Position numbers and translations under genes: made by a program
Origin: Erodium maritimum
Lineage: Eukaryota; Streptophyta; Magnoliopsida; Geraniales; Geraniaceae
Direction of reading: 5' to 3'
NCBI GenBank assembly: GCA_963921825.1
Contig: OY997589.1
Coordinates: 56,212,959-56,276,958, forward strand
Length of the DNA stretch: 64,000 bases
The notes under the pieces: model-generated
Databases searched by the model: none
What the model was told of the DNA's origin: nothing
Seen by the model: only the letters and a program-made list of their open reading frames with translations
Shown: piece by piece, positions 1 to 10,931 of the stretch
Layout of the letters: every line of letters starts with the position of its first letter
Numbering within the stretch: the stretch's first letter is position 1

Positions 1-149
1 CATCAACATTCAACACTCGATCAAATAACACATTCAGTTAGTGTCTTCTGCTATTTAAATGGAATACTACTATAGAAACACAATTTATCATCAACATTCA
101 AACTACAAAAGATGATCCCAGTGCAGAAAACATTAATACAATAATTCTT

Positions 150-3100
150 TCAATACTGCACCATTAGTCTGTCTCTCAAATAATCGTCGAATTCAATTCT
201 GCCATCTTCAGCTCGATCATCTTGAATATGTCGATCCCACTCTCGCCTCTTCTACAAAATAATATACTATGTTAAACATGGATTCAAGTGTGTAGACACC
301 AAGTGAGGAACTATCATTGATACCTTTTAGTCTGAGGTACACCCTGCACCCTCAAGAAGGTGAATTCCTTAGTGTACAAGTTCTTCTTGTCCACGGGCAA
401 GTAATTTGAACAAAACAGTATCTTAGGGATCATGCTGACATACAACCTCATCAACATTTTTAACGCGGCGTCACATATGTGGGAAATCATGTTGTTGTAG
501 ATTTCAATATGCCTTCCTTGGACGTTCAAGTCTAGCAAGATCCAGATTTCCTTCTTATACATTCTTTCGTCGCTTCCACCAAGTTCCGTAATCCATGGGA
601 GACTTACCGAAAACATATGCCATTAAAGCATTGTCTAGTTCAACAACATTTCCTGACACATACTCCAAGCGGTAGAGTTCGTGGAACCAGCAATCCAGTA
701 CAACGACATCTTGCCGGAAAACGTAACAATGCCAATTTTGATGTTTTCGTATGTCGTACGAATGATCCTCCATTTATTGCATAAGCTAAAAATCAGTTTC
801 AACTTACATACGTACGTGGAGTTTCAAATGCTGCATAACTTTAAGAAGATTGAAAATTTACCTCATTGGTGACCCATGATCCAACGGTCGAGAGGGTTTG
901 GAAATATGCTTTATTGCGTCTTCTGTATAGAGTCTCGACATCCTCGATCAGCTCACCGATATGTAAGATGTCGGCATATTTATTCACTCGAGAATTTAAC
1001 TTGCCTAGAGGGTTCTATGTAATTTGAATGGTCGCTTATATCCTTGAAACCTCGACTACTCTCTTCCTCTTTCTTGAACTTGGAGGCTCTGGTTCCGATT
1101 GAGTGGGTGCAGGTGCTAAGAGGAGATGAGAACTTCCTAGAGCTTGACAGAACCTATAGCAGCGGGAGTAACATCTTCTGTCTGACGCTCTGCTTCCTCA
1201 TTTGTAAGCTGCTCCCAAGACAACAATACACGTTCCTAAGAGCTTGTAACCTCAACTGCTCCTCCAAAGGCGGCACCTGATACATGAGGCTGAGAGGGGC
1301 CAACCTCACCTGCTCCACCAGCGGCGGCAGGAGGCTAAAAGTCAACAACCTGAATGTCGAGAACCGCTCCTCGAGGTGAGGCACTTGATCCACGAGGTGG
1401 CGAGTCAACAACCTAAACTACTTCTCAAGTGCCGACAAGTGAATGTCGAGAGGTAGCAAGTGAATGTCGAGAGCTAGCACCTGATCCATGAGGTTTAAAT
1501 TCAACAACCTCAACTACTCCTCGAGAGCCGACAATAGGAGGCTGGGGGCAGCTGAATGTCAAGAGCCAACACTTGATCTGTGGGGCTTAGAGTCCGATCG
1601 GTGGTCATGAGGCACGTCATGGGCAACGGCCTGGATACGAAGTAGAGTGGGGATCTCAGTAAGTTGACTCCCAAACTCTGTACGCACGGCTCTGATGGCG
1701 TCTTCAATCGATTGGATTTTTCCCCGCAAATCTCCTATCTCCGCCCGGATTTCATCTTGTACAGCTCGGACATCATTCGGGACTACCGAATGATCAGCCG
1801 GTGCAGGTTCTCCTACATCGTCCCGTACGGGATCTTCATACTTTCGAAGAGCGCTCTCAACTACATCTTCTCTTTCATATGTCTCTACACCCTTCCGATG
1901 AGAGCTCTCACCCTCTTCTTCTCTTCTGGATGGCTCTGCACCCATCCCCTCATCCATAACATCAGGGACCGAAAGAGCTACAGGTGCAGACCGCACATCC
2001 TCATCATCTCATTCAATGGAGCCTCCATTCTTCAAAATTTCCGCCATTCGATCAATCATGACATTCGGAGAATTTTCTAGTACGACCTCTATATTTTGAT
2101 TATGCGGAAGTTCTCTTTTTACTTTCGTTGGGATGAGGACACTCCGACTCACCTGTACAGACACAACAATTACATTCAATTGATATTTTTGAGCTACTTT
2201 AAAATTTAAAAATATTAATACAATTACACTGTATTACCTCCACTTTTGCAAGTTCGTCTGAAACCTCCTTTGGATACGGTTCCTTGGGCCACGACATGGT
2301 CCATTTGAACAATCTTGGGGAGTCCGCAGTGTACTTTTCATTCTTCTTCCCCCATTTTCTGTAATTTTTGGCATACACTCGAATGTCAATATCTGTTACA
2401 CAGATCAACTAATTTATAAGCATTACAGTAATGAGATATTAATGATGTTGATAATAATATTATCATTACTATTTTACTTACCGTAAACACCGGGAGAAAA
2501 CCGCTAATGGTGTATGTGGGCCCCGATCAACTCGGCACGATCGTCGCTTTCAAGTCTCAGTGACACTCCTTCCTTAGATGTTGGAAGGAGACATACCCCA
2601 TGGGAAGTTCTTAACATCTCCAGGTTATCCACTAACCCCGTCCACTATTCTTCAATTTGTTTCTCTTTCTTGGTGTTTGGTAGCAATGCATCAACGACGA
2701 ATAACAGGTGAGCCAGTTTGCATATTTCTTCATGTGGTTCGTTCTTCCGGCTCATCGATCCCAACCGCTTCTATACAAGGAACGTCAAACTTTTCTCCAA
2801 GTCCAAAACCGTCAGTCCACGTTGATTATTTGGAAAATGTTTCTGTTGAAATACTTTATACTCTGATTGTGTTATCAGCGCTTCATCTTCTAGGTTCAAT
2901 CAGTAGTTCAACCACGTGATCAGTGTGTATTCTTTAATGGAAAACCTGATCGGTATCCCTTTCATGTGAACCACATCTTAGAGGATCTTCTCAACTTTGT
3001 ACTCCTAACGAGGAGGGATCACGCAAAGTTGTTGGAGTGGACAAACTTAATCGGATAATTCATGAACCTACCGAATGGACCCTCTTTTATAGTATCAACT

Positions 3101-3250
3101 TGTGGGCCTGTCATCCTACGAGTTCTTCCCCAGTTCTTCCAAATGTTTGTACCCACAACTCATGGTGACCCAAAATTCGAAGAACTCTTCTTCTTCGAGT
3201 TCGGTTTCTAGTCGCGTAAACCTCTATGGTATTTCGGACGGAGTTGTACT
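150..3250 (-). pseudogene. Decayed transposon-type DUF1985 / Ulp1-like (C48) protease gene
   Basis: Read on the minus strand, the order from 3250 down to 150 is that of plant transposon-borne Ulp1 genes (as in KI-MULE elements). About 3100-2500 gives a DUF1985-like stretch (KLAHLLFVVDALLPN, then LVDNLEMLRTSHG). 2408-2199 gives RLFKWTMSWPKEPYP. 1996-1559 is a charged coiled-coil linker (DEIRAEIGDLRGKIQSIEDA). 1010-880 gives VETLYRRRNKAYFQTLSTVG. 773-314 gives the protease core (WHCYVFRQDVVVLDCWF, WILLDLNVQGRHIEIY). A tail with RREWDRHIQDDRAEDGRIEF ends at a stop near 150-152. In active Ulp1 proteases the core has HW and YD at the catalytic His and Asp. Here the aligned words are EIW and YNN, so catalysis looks lost. 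Several frame changes and stops interrupt it. The domain order is seen; the family assignment is recognition without a database search. No terminal inverted repeats were found. Confidence 0.6.
1230..1560. repeat. Degenerate tandem repeats in the linker of the Ulp1-like gene
   Basis: Words such as GTCAACAACCT, CTGATCCATGAGG and TGAATGTCGAGAG recur in the same order several times between 1230 and 1560. On the minus strand they give repeated peptides of the type PPLEEQLRL and PPLVEQVRL. This looks like an expanded low-complexity linker between the coiled-coil part and the protease core. Unit length is irregular, so no exact copy number is given. Confidence 0.55.
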
Positions 3251-3312
3251 AGGAACCGAACGAGAATCACTTCCTGCACAAACTAAGAGCTGCATTTGAT
3301 CTGTCATTGTAT

Positions 3313-3403
<91 letters not shown>

Positions 3404-3846
3404 TGGTGGTGGTGGTGGTGGTGGTAGTAGTAGTAGTAGTGGTGGTGGTGGTGGTAGTAGTAGTGGTGGTGGTGGTGGTGGTGGTGGTGGTGGTGGTGGT
3501 GGTGGTGGTGGTGGTCGTGGTGGTGGTGGTGGTCGTGGTGGTGGTGGTGGTGGTGGTGGTGGTGGTGGTGGTGGTGGTGGTGGTCGTGGTGGTGGTGGTG
3601 GTGGTGGTGGTGGTGGTGGTGGTGGTGGTGGTCGTGGTGGTCGTGGTGGTCGTGGTGGTCGTGGTGGTCGTAGTGGTCGTAGTGGTCGTAGTAGTCGTCG
3701 TAGTCGTCGTAGTCGTCGTAGTCGTGGTAGTCGTCGTAGTAGTGGTAGTAGTGGTAGTAGTAGTAGTAGTGGTAGTAGTGGTAGTCGTAGTAGTGGTAGT
3801 AGTGGTAGTAGTGGTAGTAGTAGTGGTAGTAGTAGTGGTAGTAGTA
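3313..3846. repeat. Compound trinucleotide repeat, 178 units of GTN
   Basis: Every triplet from 3313 to 3846 begins with GT; the third base is A, G or C and I saw no GTT. The order is a long run of GTA, then mostly GTG with scattered GTC, then mixed GTC/GTG/GTA. In frame the plus strand reads only valine and the minus strand reads runs of Leu, Pro and Arg. Both apparent proteins are artefacts of the repeat. It sits directly between the Ulp1-like gene and the unknown fragment at 3863. Confidence 0.97.
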
Positions 3847-3862
3847 GCACTATAAATTCTTA

Positions 3863-4520
3863 CACCATGGAACTTGGTGTTCGATCAGCCCTCTTTATGG
3901 GCAATGTGATGTTTCTCTATGAGAATACACACATAAATTGGACCATTCAAAGTCAGAATATGTGTTACCTAGCAGGGAACTATGGCGTCCAGAGTATGTA
4001 ATTGGGTATGATGAATTTTGCTACTTGGTTTTAAGATTCAGGTCTCTGCAAGCTTATTTGGGAATGGAGAGCAGGTGCAGACGGGATGAGGATTGGCGAA
4101 CAACCGAACTGAGTGAAGTTGAGAGTTATTTCGCTCTTGTTGTGAAAGCTATAGCACAAGACTTAGAGTTTTAGCAACTGCGTACGAGATATTGTGTTCT
4201 GCTGGAGCTGTTGTTCAATCTCATCATTGATGTGATGTCTAAGAACAGTACTGTTTCAACCATGTATGTTAGTACACAAGGATAAATGAATGAGGTTGAC
4301 TATTTGTTTGTGCAAGGCATTGTCCTTGATGGGGATGTGAGAAGAGTACACGATTTGGTGAAGCGGCTTAGCACCTAGTTCATGTTGCGGCTGGGATTTT
4401 CAATCCTTTGTATATGGTTGACGAAGAGTTACAATATGAGGATGTCATGGCTGGAGAGGTGGGAGACTTCTTTAGGTATATTGTTGACTATTATAAGTGG
4501 GAGTTTTTTAAAGGCGAACT
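3863..4520 (+). pseudogene. Unidentified gene fragment, plus-oriented copy
   Basis: The longest open stretch (3938-4174) reads ...SRELWRPEYVIGYDEF... and RFRSLQAYLGMESRCRRDED, then VESYFALVVKAIAQDLEF. Later pieces include DEVDYLF-like and VMAGEVGDFFRYIVDYY. The same peptide order occurs on the opposite strand at 6890-6250, with about 90% nucleotide identity by eye over the first 300 bases. Stops interrupt this copy. I do not recognise the family. The even amphipathic helices suggest a folded domain, not low-complexity sequence. It starts within about 20 bases of the end of the GTN repeat, whereas the other copy has no such repeat beside it. Confidence 0.55.
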
Positions 4521-6249
4521 ATATTGCTATAAATATTCTATATAACTACTTGACCTCTTCTTGATCTATATAGGGCCGGCCCAATAATTATTAGGCTTAA
4601 AGCAAGAATTTGATCGATACCTTTTTTTTTCTTATGAAAGAATATAATAGAAAAATAAGTAAATTTTCTCATATAGGAAGACTATGATAGATGATATCGA
4701 GAATATGAGCTTCAACATATATTTATAACACTAAAAAATCTAAAATGGATGATAGATATTAGTTTTTAACTAGACACCCTTGATGGATAAGATTTATCAT
4801 CTAGACTTTTATGCAAAAATTCAAATATTTAAGGATTCACATTTATCCATAAATAAGATATAATCATTCCATGTTTAGATGTGTTAAGTTCATGATAATT
4901 CTAGAAAATTGCTCTAAATTAGCTAGAATAAATGTGACGCAGTGTACTACTAGCTATTGTCATTATCTTCTAGAAATTTCTACACTTAAAATAATTTTTA
5001 AATACTAAATATGAGTTTTAACTATGATCAATCAAATATAACCAAAAATAAGAAATCCGTCAAGACTTAGAATAACGGTACAAGGTAGTAAGTAGGTGGG
5101 AATTTTCAAGAACTAAGAATATTCGATACTGATATCCACCGTTTAATCGAGGAAAACAAAACAAGACAAGCCCAACACATTCTCCTGATTACCTTAAGAT
5201 ATACGTCTAACTTCATGTAATTATTTAAAAACGCTTATAAACAAGTTCATGTTTATTGAAACTTTTGATTTTGGACTAAGAACAAAAAATAAATCATCAT
5301 TCATGTTCATGGTCTCTGATCTTTTCTCTTTGTTGAGCATCTTCATGTCAATGATTGGGATGTATCTCCATCTCCAACGAGTGAATCATTTTCTTAGATT
5401 CTGGACAATACAACTTCATGTGATATGTATATAATTCATCTCTTCACTCATCTCTCTATCTCAACCCAAAGTTCATACCTTCATCGTTTTCTCGCCTCCT
5501 CACCCCCATCGAGTCGGCTCTATCCCACCAGCCAAGGGCAGCGACGGAGCCTGAAAGTAAGGGCACATGCCCCTCCAGGAGGTCTAAATACGAAGACCCT
5601 TTGGAAGAAGAAAGACAAGCCCCACCGTAGGTGGAGTGTCGTGGGTTTCTCTGAATAGAACATCAGGTCAGAACCACCACCACCCTTCCAAACCTACTTC
5701 ATGAAGAAGAAATTGTGTCAGGTCATGACCACTTTTCTTGTTCAGAACCATGTCCCGAATCCGTCAAACCAGACTCATACAGGTTTCGTAGCTTCCAATG
5801 TACCCTTCACTCACGCCGAAATTACCTTCAAATGATTAAAGAAAAGAATTTTCAATTATCCCACGCAACCATACTTCATAGCTTGTAAATAAATTTCAAT
5901 TACCTTCAAGTGGTCTAAGCAAAGATCTTTGAATCAGAACAAATCTGTCAATAGAAAACTCATAAGTTGAAAAGTTAGTATAATGCGCCCAGGAAACCAT
6001 CGGGAGCGCGTAGCGAGCTAGTGAAAAGATTTGGGCCCATACACAAGCCACCAGATTGATACGTGGTACATATCAAGAAAGAGGTTAAGTAGTTATATAC
6101 AATATTTATAGTAATATAGGTGGGAAAAGAAGACATAAAAAATATTTAAACTAGTATAGGTGAGGACTGATTAATCTTATGTACCACCAAACCACTCTAA
6201 ATCTTTACTGAGATAGTCATGTAGTTCGCCTTTATAAAAAATCTCAATC
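4521..6249. other. AT-rich spacer between the inverted gene copies
   Basis: No gene is supported. Most is AT-rich. A short richer stretch at 5460-5660 contains GCCCCACCGTAGGTGGAGTG followed by TCGTGGGTTT, which recurs in slightly changed form at about 7050-7085 in the same orientation, so it is a dispersed repeat. The spacer forms the loop of the large inverted repeat made by 3863-4520 and 6250-6890. Confidence 0.6.
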
Positions 6250-6890
6250 ATAACAGTCAACAATCTCCCTGAAGAAGTCTCCCACCTCTCCAACCATGAC
6301 ATCCTCATATTCTATCTCTTCGTCAACCATATATTAAGGATTGAAAATCCCAGCCGTAATATGAACTGGGGTGCTAAACCGCTTCACCAAATCGTGTATT
6401 CTTCTCACATCCCTATCAAGGACAATGCCTTACGGAAACAAATAGTCAACCTCATCCATTGCTCCTTGCATACTAGCATACAAGGTTGAAACAGTTCTGT
6501 TCTTACACATCACATTAATGATGAGATTGAACAACAGCTCCAGCAGAACGCAATATCTTGTACCTAGTTGCCAAAACTCTAAGTCATGTGTTATAGCTTT
6601 CACAACAAGAGCGAAATAACTCTCAACTGCACTCAGTTTGGTTGTTCGCCAGTCCTCATCCTGTCTGCACTTGTTCTCCATTCCCAGAAAAGCTTGCAGA
6701 GACCTGAATCTATAAACCAAGTAGCATAATTCATCATACGCAATTACATACTTTGGACGCCACAGTTCCCTGCTACATAACATATATTCTGACTCTGAAT
6801 AGTCCAAATTTCTGTGTGTATTCTCATAGAGAAACATCACATTTCCCATAATGAGGACTGATCAAACACCAGGTTCCATGGTGTAATAAT
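6250..6890 (-). pseudogene. Unidentified gene fragment, minus-oriented copy
   Basis: The minus strand carries a 139-codon open stretch (6849-6430) beginning MGNVMFLYENTHRNLDYSES. It continues through RELWRPKYVIAYDELCYLVY, FALVVKAITHDLEFWQLGTR and LLELLFNLIINVM, and ends near MDEVDYLFP. Beyond a stop the homology to the plus copy continues (GEVGDFFREIVDCYD) to about 6250. It is the better preserved of the pair. No signal peptide or obvious membrane segment is seen. I cannot name a family. It could be an exon of a host gene captured by a transposon or a transposon-encoded protein. Confidence 0.55.
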
Positions 6891-8430
6891 GTATGGTGCT
6901 CAAAATCACTTCAAGGACACAATTAGTAAAATATACAACTATCGATTGCAGAGTCACTTCAAGTTTTTCAGTATAACCTCAAATTTGTACCATGCCCCAA
7001 TATGTGGTATGCGAAAAAAGTCCAAATCCAAAGTCCTTTTTAAGGAAGAAGGACTAGCCCCACCGTATGTGGAGTATCGTGGGTTTAGCCGTCGCCAAAG
7101 GATGGCAATGCCAGTTGAGCAACACATGGAGGTGGGTCACAACGAGGAATTGGTGGGTCGTGGGTTTCGCCGCCGGAAGGTGGTAATACCAGGTTGTTTT
7201 TAGAGATTTTTGTTCCATACGAACCTGAGGGTAGGAAAAGTTTGTGGATTTTAGGGCTTTCTGTTCCAGAGGAAAATTGGGTGTTCCATTGCAACACGAT
7301 TGTGTCTTTTTTTGTAGATTAGTGAGGTAAGAAAATGAAGATTTGGGTTTGTTGATTTTAGTTCTTTGATTATTGAATTTGGGCATTTAGCTTAAGTAAT
7401 ATAGCATCTTGTTGAATCACGATTTTGATTCTTTGATTTGAGGTGTGGTTTTGATGTATGTTTCAATTTCTGATTAATGATGATGGATGATTTGCTAATG
7501 AATGTGGATTTTGTGTAGGTGGAGGAGAATAGGTTTTCTTGGTATGTATTATGCAGCAAATGAATTGCATAGTGAGGCATTCCAGGTCTCGAGCTCGATG
7601 TGTTTCTCTCGAGCTACTACGAGATCGGGACTCGGCATATTCAAGTGACGCACCTCCATTTCTTCCATATATGTTAAAGCACCTCCCTCTTCTTTCGATA
7701 TTAAATCCCAAATAGATTGGAAGGAGATGAGGGTTCAGACATACAAAACAACTTAGATGTGGGTTTGATTTCTATGATTTTAGTTTGCAACCTCAACATT
7801 GGCTCAATGAAAATGGGGTGGAGTGTCCAACGTCGACGTAGATCTCTCGAACACGATTTTTTTAATTGTTTTCTATATATATGTAAAATAATTATTAATA
7901 AAAATTGACAAAAATAGTTATGGAAAAATTAATAATTTTTTTATGTATTATTAATATATATATATATATATAATATATTGAAAAAACATTATTTAAAAAT
8001 AAAAATATATAAAACCTAAATTTAAGAATTATTGAAAAATAAAAATATAATATATCTATTTTTTGTTGAAAATAAAAAACATATGAAAACTGATTTTTGT
8101 TAAATGAGAAATAAAAAGAGTTACAAATATTTTTTTTTGATGAATTATTTAGAAAGTGTAATATCACGTTTGTAAATTTGAAAGGAATAAGAATGATATT
8201 TTCGCCGTTCTAAATTCTTAGAGAAGAAAAAAGTTATTAGGGTTATTATGGTGAAATTATTTTTGGAATTTAAAAAAGAAACATATTATGTAAAAGAAAA
8301 TGTAACGATGAAATATTATAAAATTTAAATGGACCGGATGAAACAAATAGTATATTTACCTATAATTATTAGATACGAACTTTTACCATGAAGCACTAGT
8401 TCTCTCTCCTTTTGTTCTCTTGTTTTCTTA
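6891..8430. other. Spacer without a supported gene
   Basis: 6891-7720 holds short open stretches on both strands with no recognisable domain, plus the dispersed GCCCCACCGTATGTGGAG word near 7050. 7860-8330 is very AT-rich, with a short (TA)n run at about 7953-7970. The Harbinger element begins at 8431. Confidence 0.6.
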
Positions 8431-8769
8431 GAGCATCTCCAACGGTCGTCGCAGCGTCGTGGATTGTGTGTCATCGTAGGTCCTACCACGGCTCGCAGCC
8501 ACGGATAGCCGTCGCTGGAGCCATGGTTTGGGGTGTCGTCGCAGGCTGTCATCTTAGAATCCTGCAGCGACGCGACATGCCGTCGTTGGCCCAACGGCTA
8601 GTCTGCGAGCCTATCCCACGTCGACACGTGGCGACGCCATAATTCAAAAAACCCCTAAAATTTTCCTATAAACACACAATTACCGTCCCCCAAATTCACA
8701 CATCTCTTCTACACTACACTTCTTCCTTCATCTTCTTCTCTCAAACTTCATTCTCCAATTTTTTTATCG

Positions 8770-9239
8770 ATGGATCGTTTTCCAACGTTGATAGAGTTAC
8801 AGAAAATGACTCCTCAATAAATAGATGAAACGATGGCAAGGGTGGATACAATAATAACACAACGAATTCAAGACCGACTTTTGAGAAGTATACATCCAAG
8901 AGAAGAAGATGAGGCCAAAGGTTTGTAGTCCTCGACGCCACCAAAGAGAAGAGTGATAGAGCGTAATCAATACGAACGAAAAAACCGCTTGATTGCTGAC
9001 TACTTTGTGTGAATCCGGTGTACATCGACCAACAATTTTGGTGACGCTTCCGAATGTCGAGGGAATTGTTCCTACGGATCATGAATTCATTGAGTGACCG
9101 GTACACATACTTTCGTCAACATAAGGATGCTACCAGGAAACACAGATTCTCTCCACACCAGAAGTGCACGGTAGCACTTCGTCAACTCTGTTATGGAGGT
9201 CTCACCGATGCCGTTGACGAGTATGTGCGAATGGCGGAG
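8770..9239 (+). pseudogene. HARBI1-like transposase, N-terminal half (copy 1)
   Basis: From the ATG at 8770 the frame reads MDRFPTLIELQKMTPQ, then, past stops, KRRVIERNQYERKNRLIADY. A shifted frame (9054-9240) reads LFLRIMNSLSDRYTYFRQHK and LRQLCYGGLTDAVDEYVRMA. These are hallmark words of plant HARBI1/ALP1-like transposases (RLI.DYF, the sdrYtYF stretch, Yg...DavDEYvRm.es). Several stops and at least one frame change make it non-functional. The last codons GCG-GA at 9239 are continued by the STALEC sequence at 18078. Confidence 0.82.
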
Positions 9240-9330
9240 TGTTTGTCTTAGTGCCCCTAGTTCAATCATAAATGTCCAAATGTATATATCATCATTAGCA
9301 ATAAAATTAAAGCGACTTTATATTACTTTT

Positions 9331-9507
9331 TTTTAAAACGAGAACATATAAATTTTATTACTCGTGACAATAAATCATAAACAGAAATTGGGTCCTAGAC
9401 CCTGGGTTCGAGCATATGTCCGAAGCCCCGGTAGGGATTTTGGTGAACTTGACCCGTAATGGTGATCGCTTTTGAATAGCTGATCCTGAATAAACAAAGA
9501 TAAGCTC
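9331..9507. other. Unassigned stretch between copia LTR and gypsy pol
   Basis: About 180 bases that match neither the copia LTR nor the gypsy internal region as far as I can see by eye. No open frame of note is present. It may belong to another, unrecognised repeat or to an uncharacterised part of one of the two flanking elements. Confidence 0.4.
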
Positions 9508-9508
9508 A

Positions 9509-10931
9509 TTGGTGGCTCAGCGCTCACTACTTGCCCGAGTGTTGGAGGAGCAGTCGGAGGACGTCGAGACGTCAGAGATCCGAGAGAGGGTCGTCAGCGG
9601 TGTCGATGCCGAAGGCTGGGAACTCAGTGCTGATTGGGGGTTACGAAATCTAGGAGGGTTATTCGTGCCGCGCAACTGTAGAGACGATATGTTGCGAGAG
9701 TCACATCATTCGCGTCTTACAGTGCACCCGGGTAGCACCAAGATGTATGTGACATCAGGCGGCACTTCTGGTGGAGCGGGATAAGGAGAGCGGTCGCGGA
9801 ATTTGTATCGAGATGTCTCACCTGTCAGTAGGTGAAAGCCGAAGATCAGCATCCTGCCGGATTATTGCAGCCACTGCCGATTGCCCAGTGGAAATGGGAG
9901 CACGTCACGATGGACTTCGTGAGTGGATTGCCGAGATCGTCGAAGGGACATGATGCAGTATGGGTGGTAGTCGATAGGTTGACCAAGTCGGCCCATTTCC
10001 TGGCCATGAGGATGACTGATCCGGTTGACAAGTTGAGCCGCCTGTACATTCAGGAGATCGTGCGTCTCCATGGAGTCCCTGTTTCGATAGTGTCTGACAG
10101 GGATCCTCGTTTCACGTCCAGATTTTGGCCGAGTCTGCAGACCGCGTTGGGGGCCGAGGTTTTGCTCAGTACAGCACACCACCCCCAGTGAGACGATCAG
10201 TCCGAACGCACGATTCAAATTTTAGAGGACATGTTGCGGGCATGTGTGCTAGACTTTAGGGGGTCTTGGGAAGACCACCTACCGTTAGCCGATTTCGCCT
10301 ACAACAATAGCTTTCAGGCCAGTATCGGGATGGCACCGTTCGAAGCGTTGTATGGTAGGCCGTGTCGATCGCCCGTGGGCTGGGCGGAAGTGAGAAAATG
10401 AGAGTTTACTGGGTCCAGAGCTCGTCCGAGAGACGACAGAGAGGGTCATGCTAATACGCGAGCGGTTGAAGACCGCACAGAGTCGGCAGAAGAGCTACGC
10501 TGACAGACGACGCCGACCTCTTGAGTTCGCAGTCGGTGACCACGTGTTCTTGAAGGTGAGCCCGAGGAAGGGACTGGTACGGTTAAGCCGCGGTGGAGGC
10601 AAGTTAGCCCCGCGTTACATCGGCCCTTTCGAGATCTTGAGCAGAGTGGGAGCAGTGGCATATCGTTTGGCATTACCACCGCAACTTGGGAGTGTCCATA
10701 ACGTCTTCCACGTGTCCCAGTTCCAGAAGTACAATGCGGACCCCTCCCACGTCATTGAGTTGGCAGATATTGAGGTGGCGGACGATGTCTCGAGAGCAGG
10801 TCCTGTGTGGCAAGGTTATCCGCCTAGTACGGGTGCAGTGGCGACACCACGAAGCTGAGTCGACTTGGGAGCGCGAGGACGAGGTTCGCGCGAAGTACCC
10901 CGATCTGTTCGACTCTGGAGGTATGTTTTAA
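9509..10931 (+). pseudogene. Gypsy A integrase and C-terminal chromodomain-type region
   Basis: This region encodes the tail of a Ty3/gypsy polyprotein, whose integrase joins element DNA to the host genome. In order: linker after RNase H, zinc-binding region, catalytic core with [20 protein letters not shown] and [20 protein letters not shown], a basic DHVFLKVSPRKG segment, GPFEIL, LGSVHNVFHVSQ, and a short chromodomain-like end. The order and wording fit the Tekay/Del chromovirus group. It is not one open frame; treat as a fossil. Confidence 0.85.

Noticed and set aside
2578-2919. Plus-strand open frame of 113 codons
   Set aside because: Antisense shadow of the DUF1985-like part of the decayed Ulp1-type gene.
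3224-3855. Long poly-Val (+) and poly-Leu/Pro/Arg (-) open frames
   Set aside because: They are only the GTN repeat read in frame; no protein-like sequence surrounds them.
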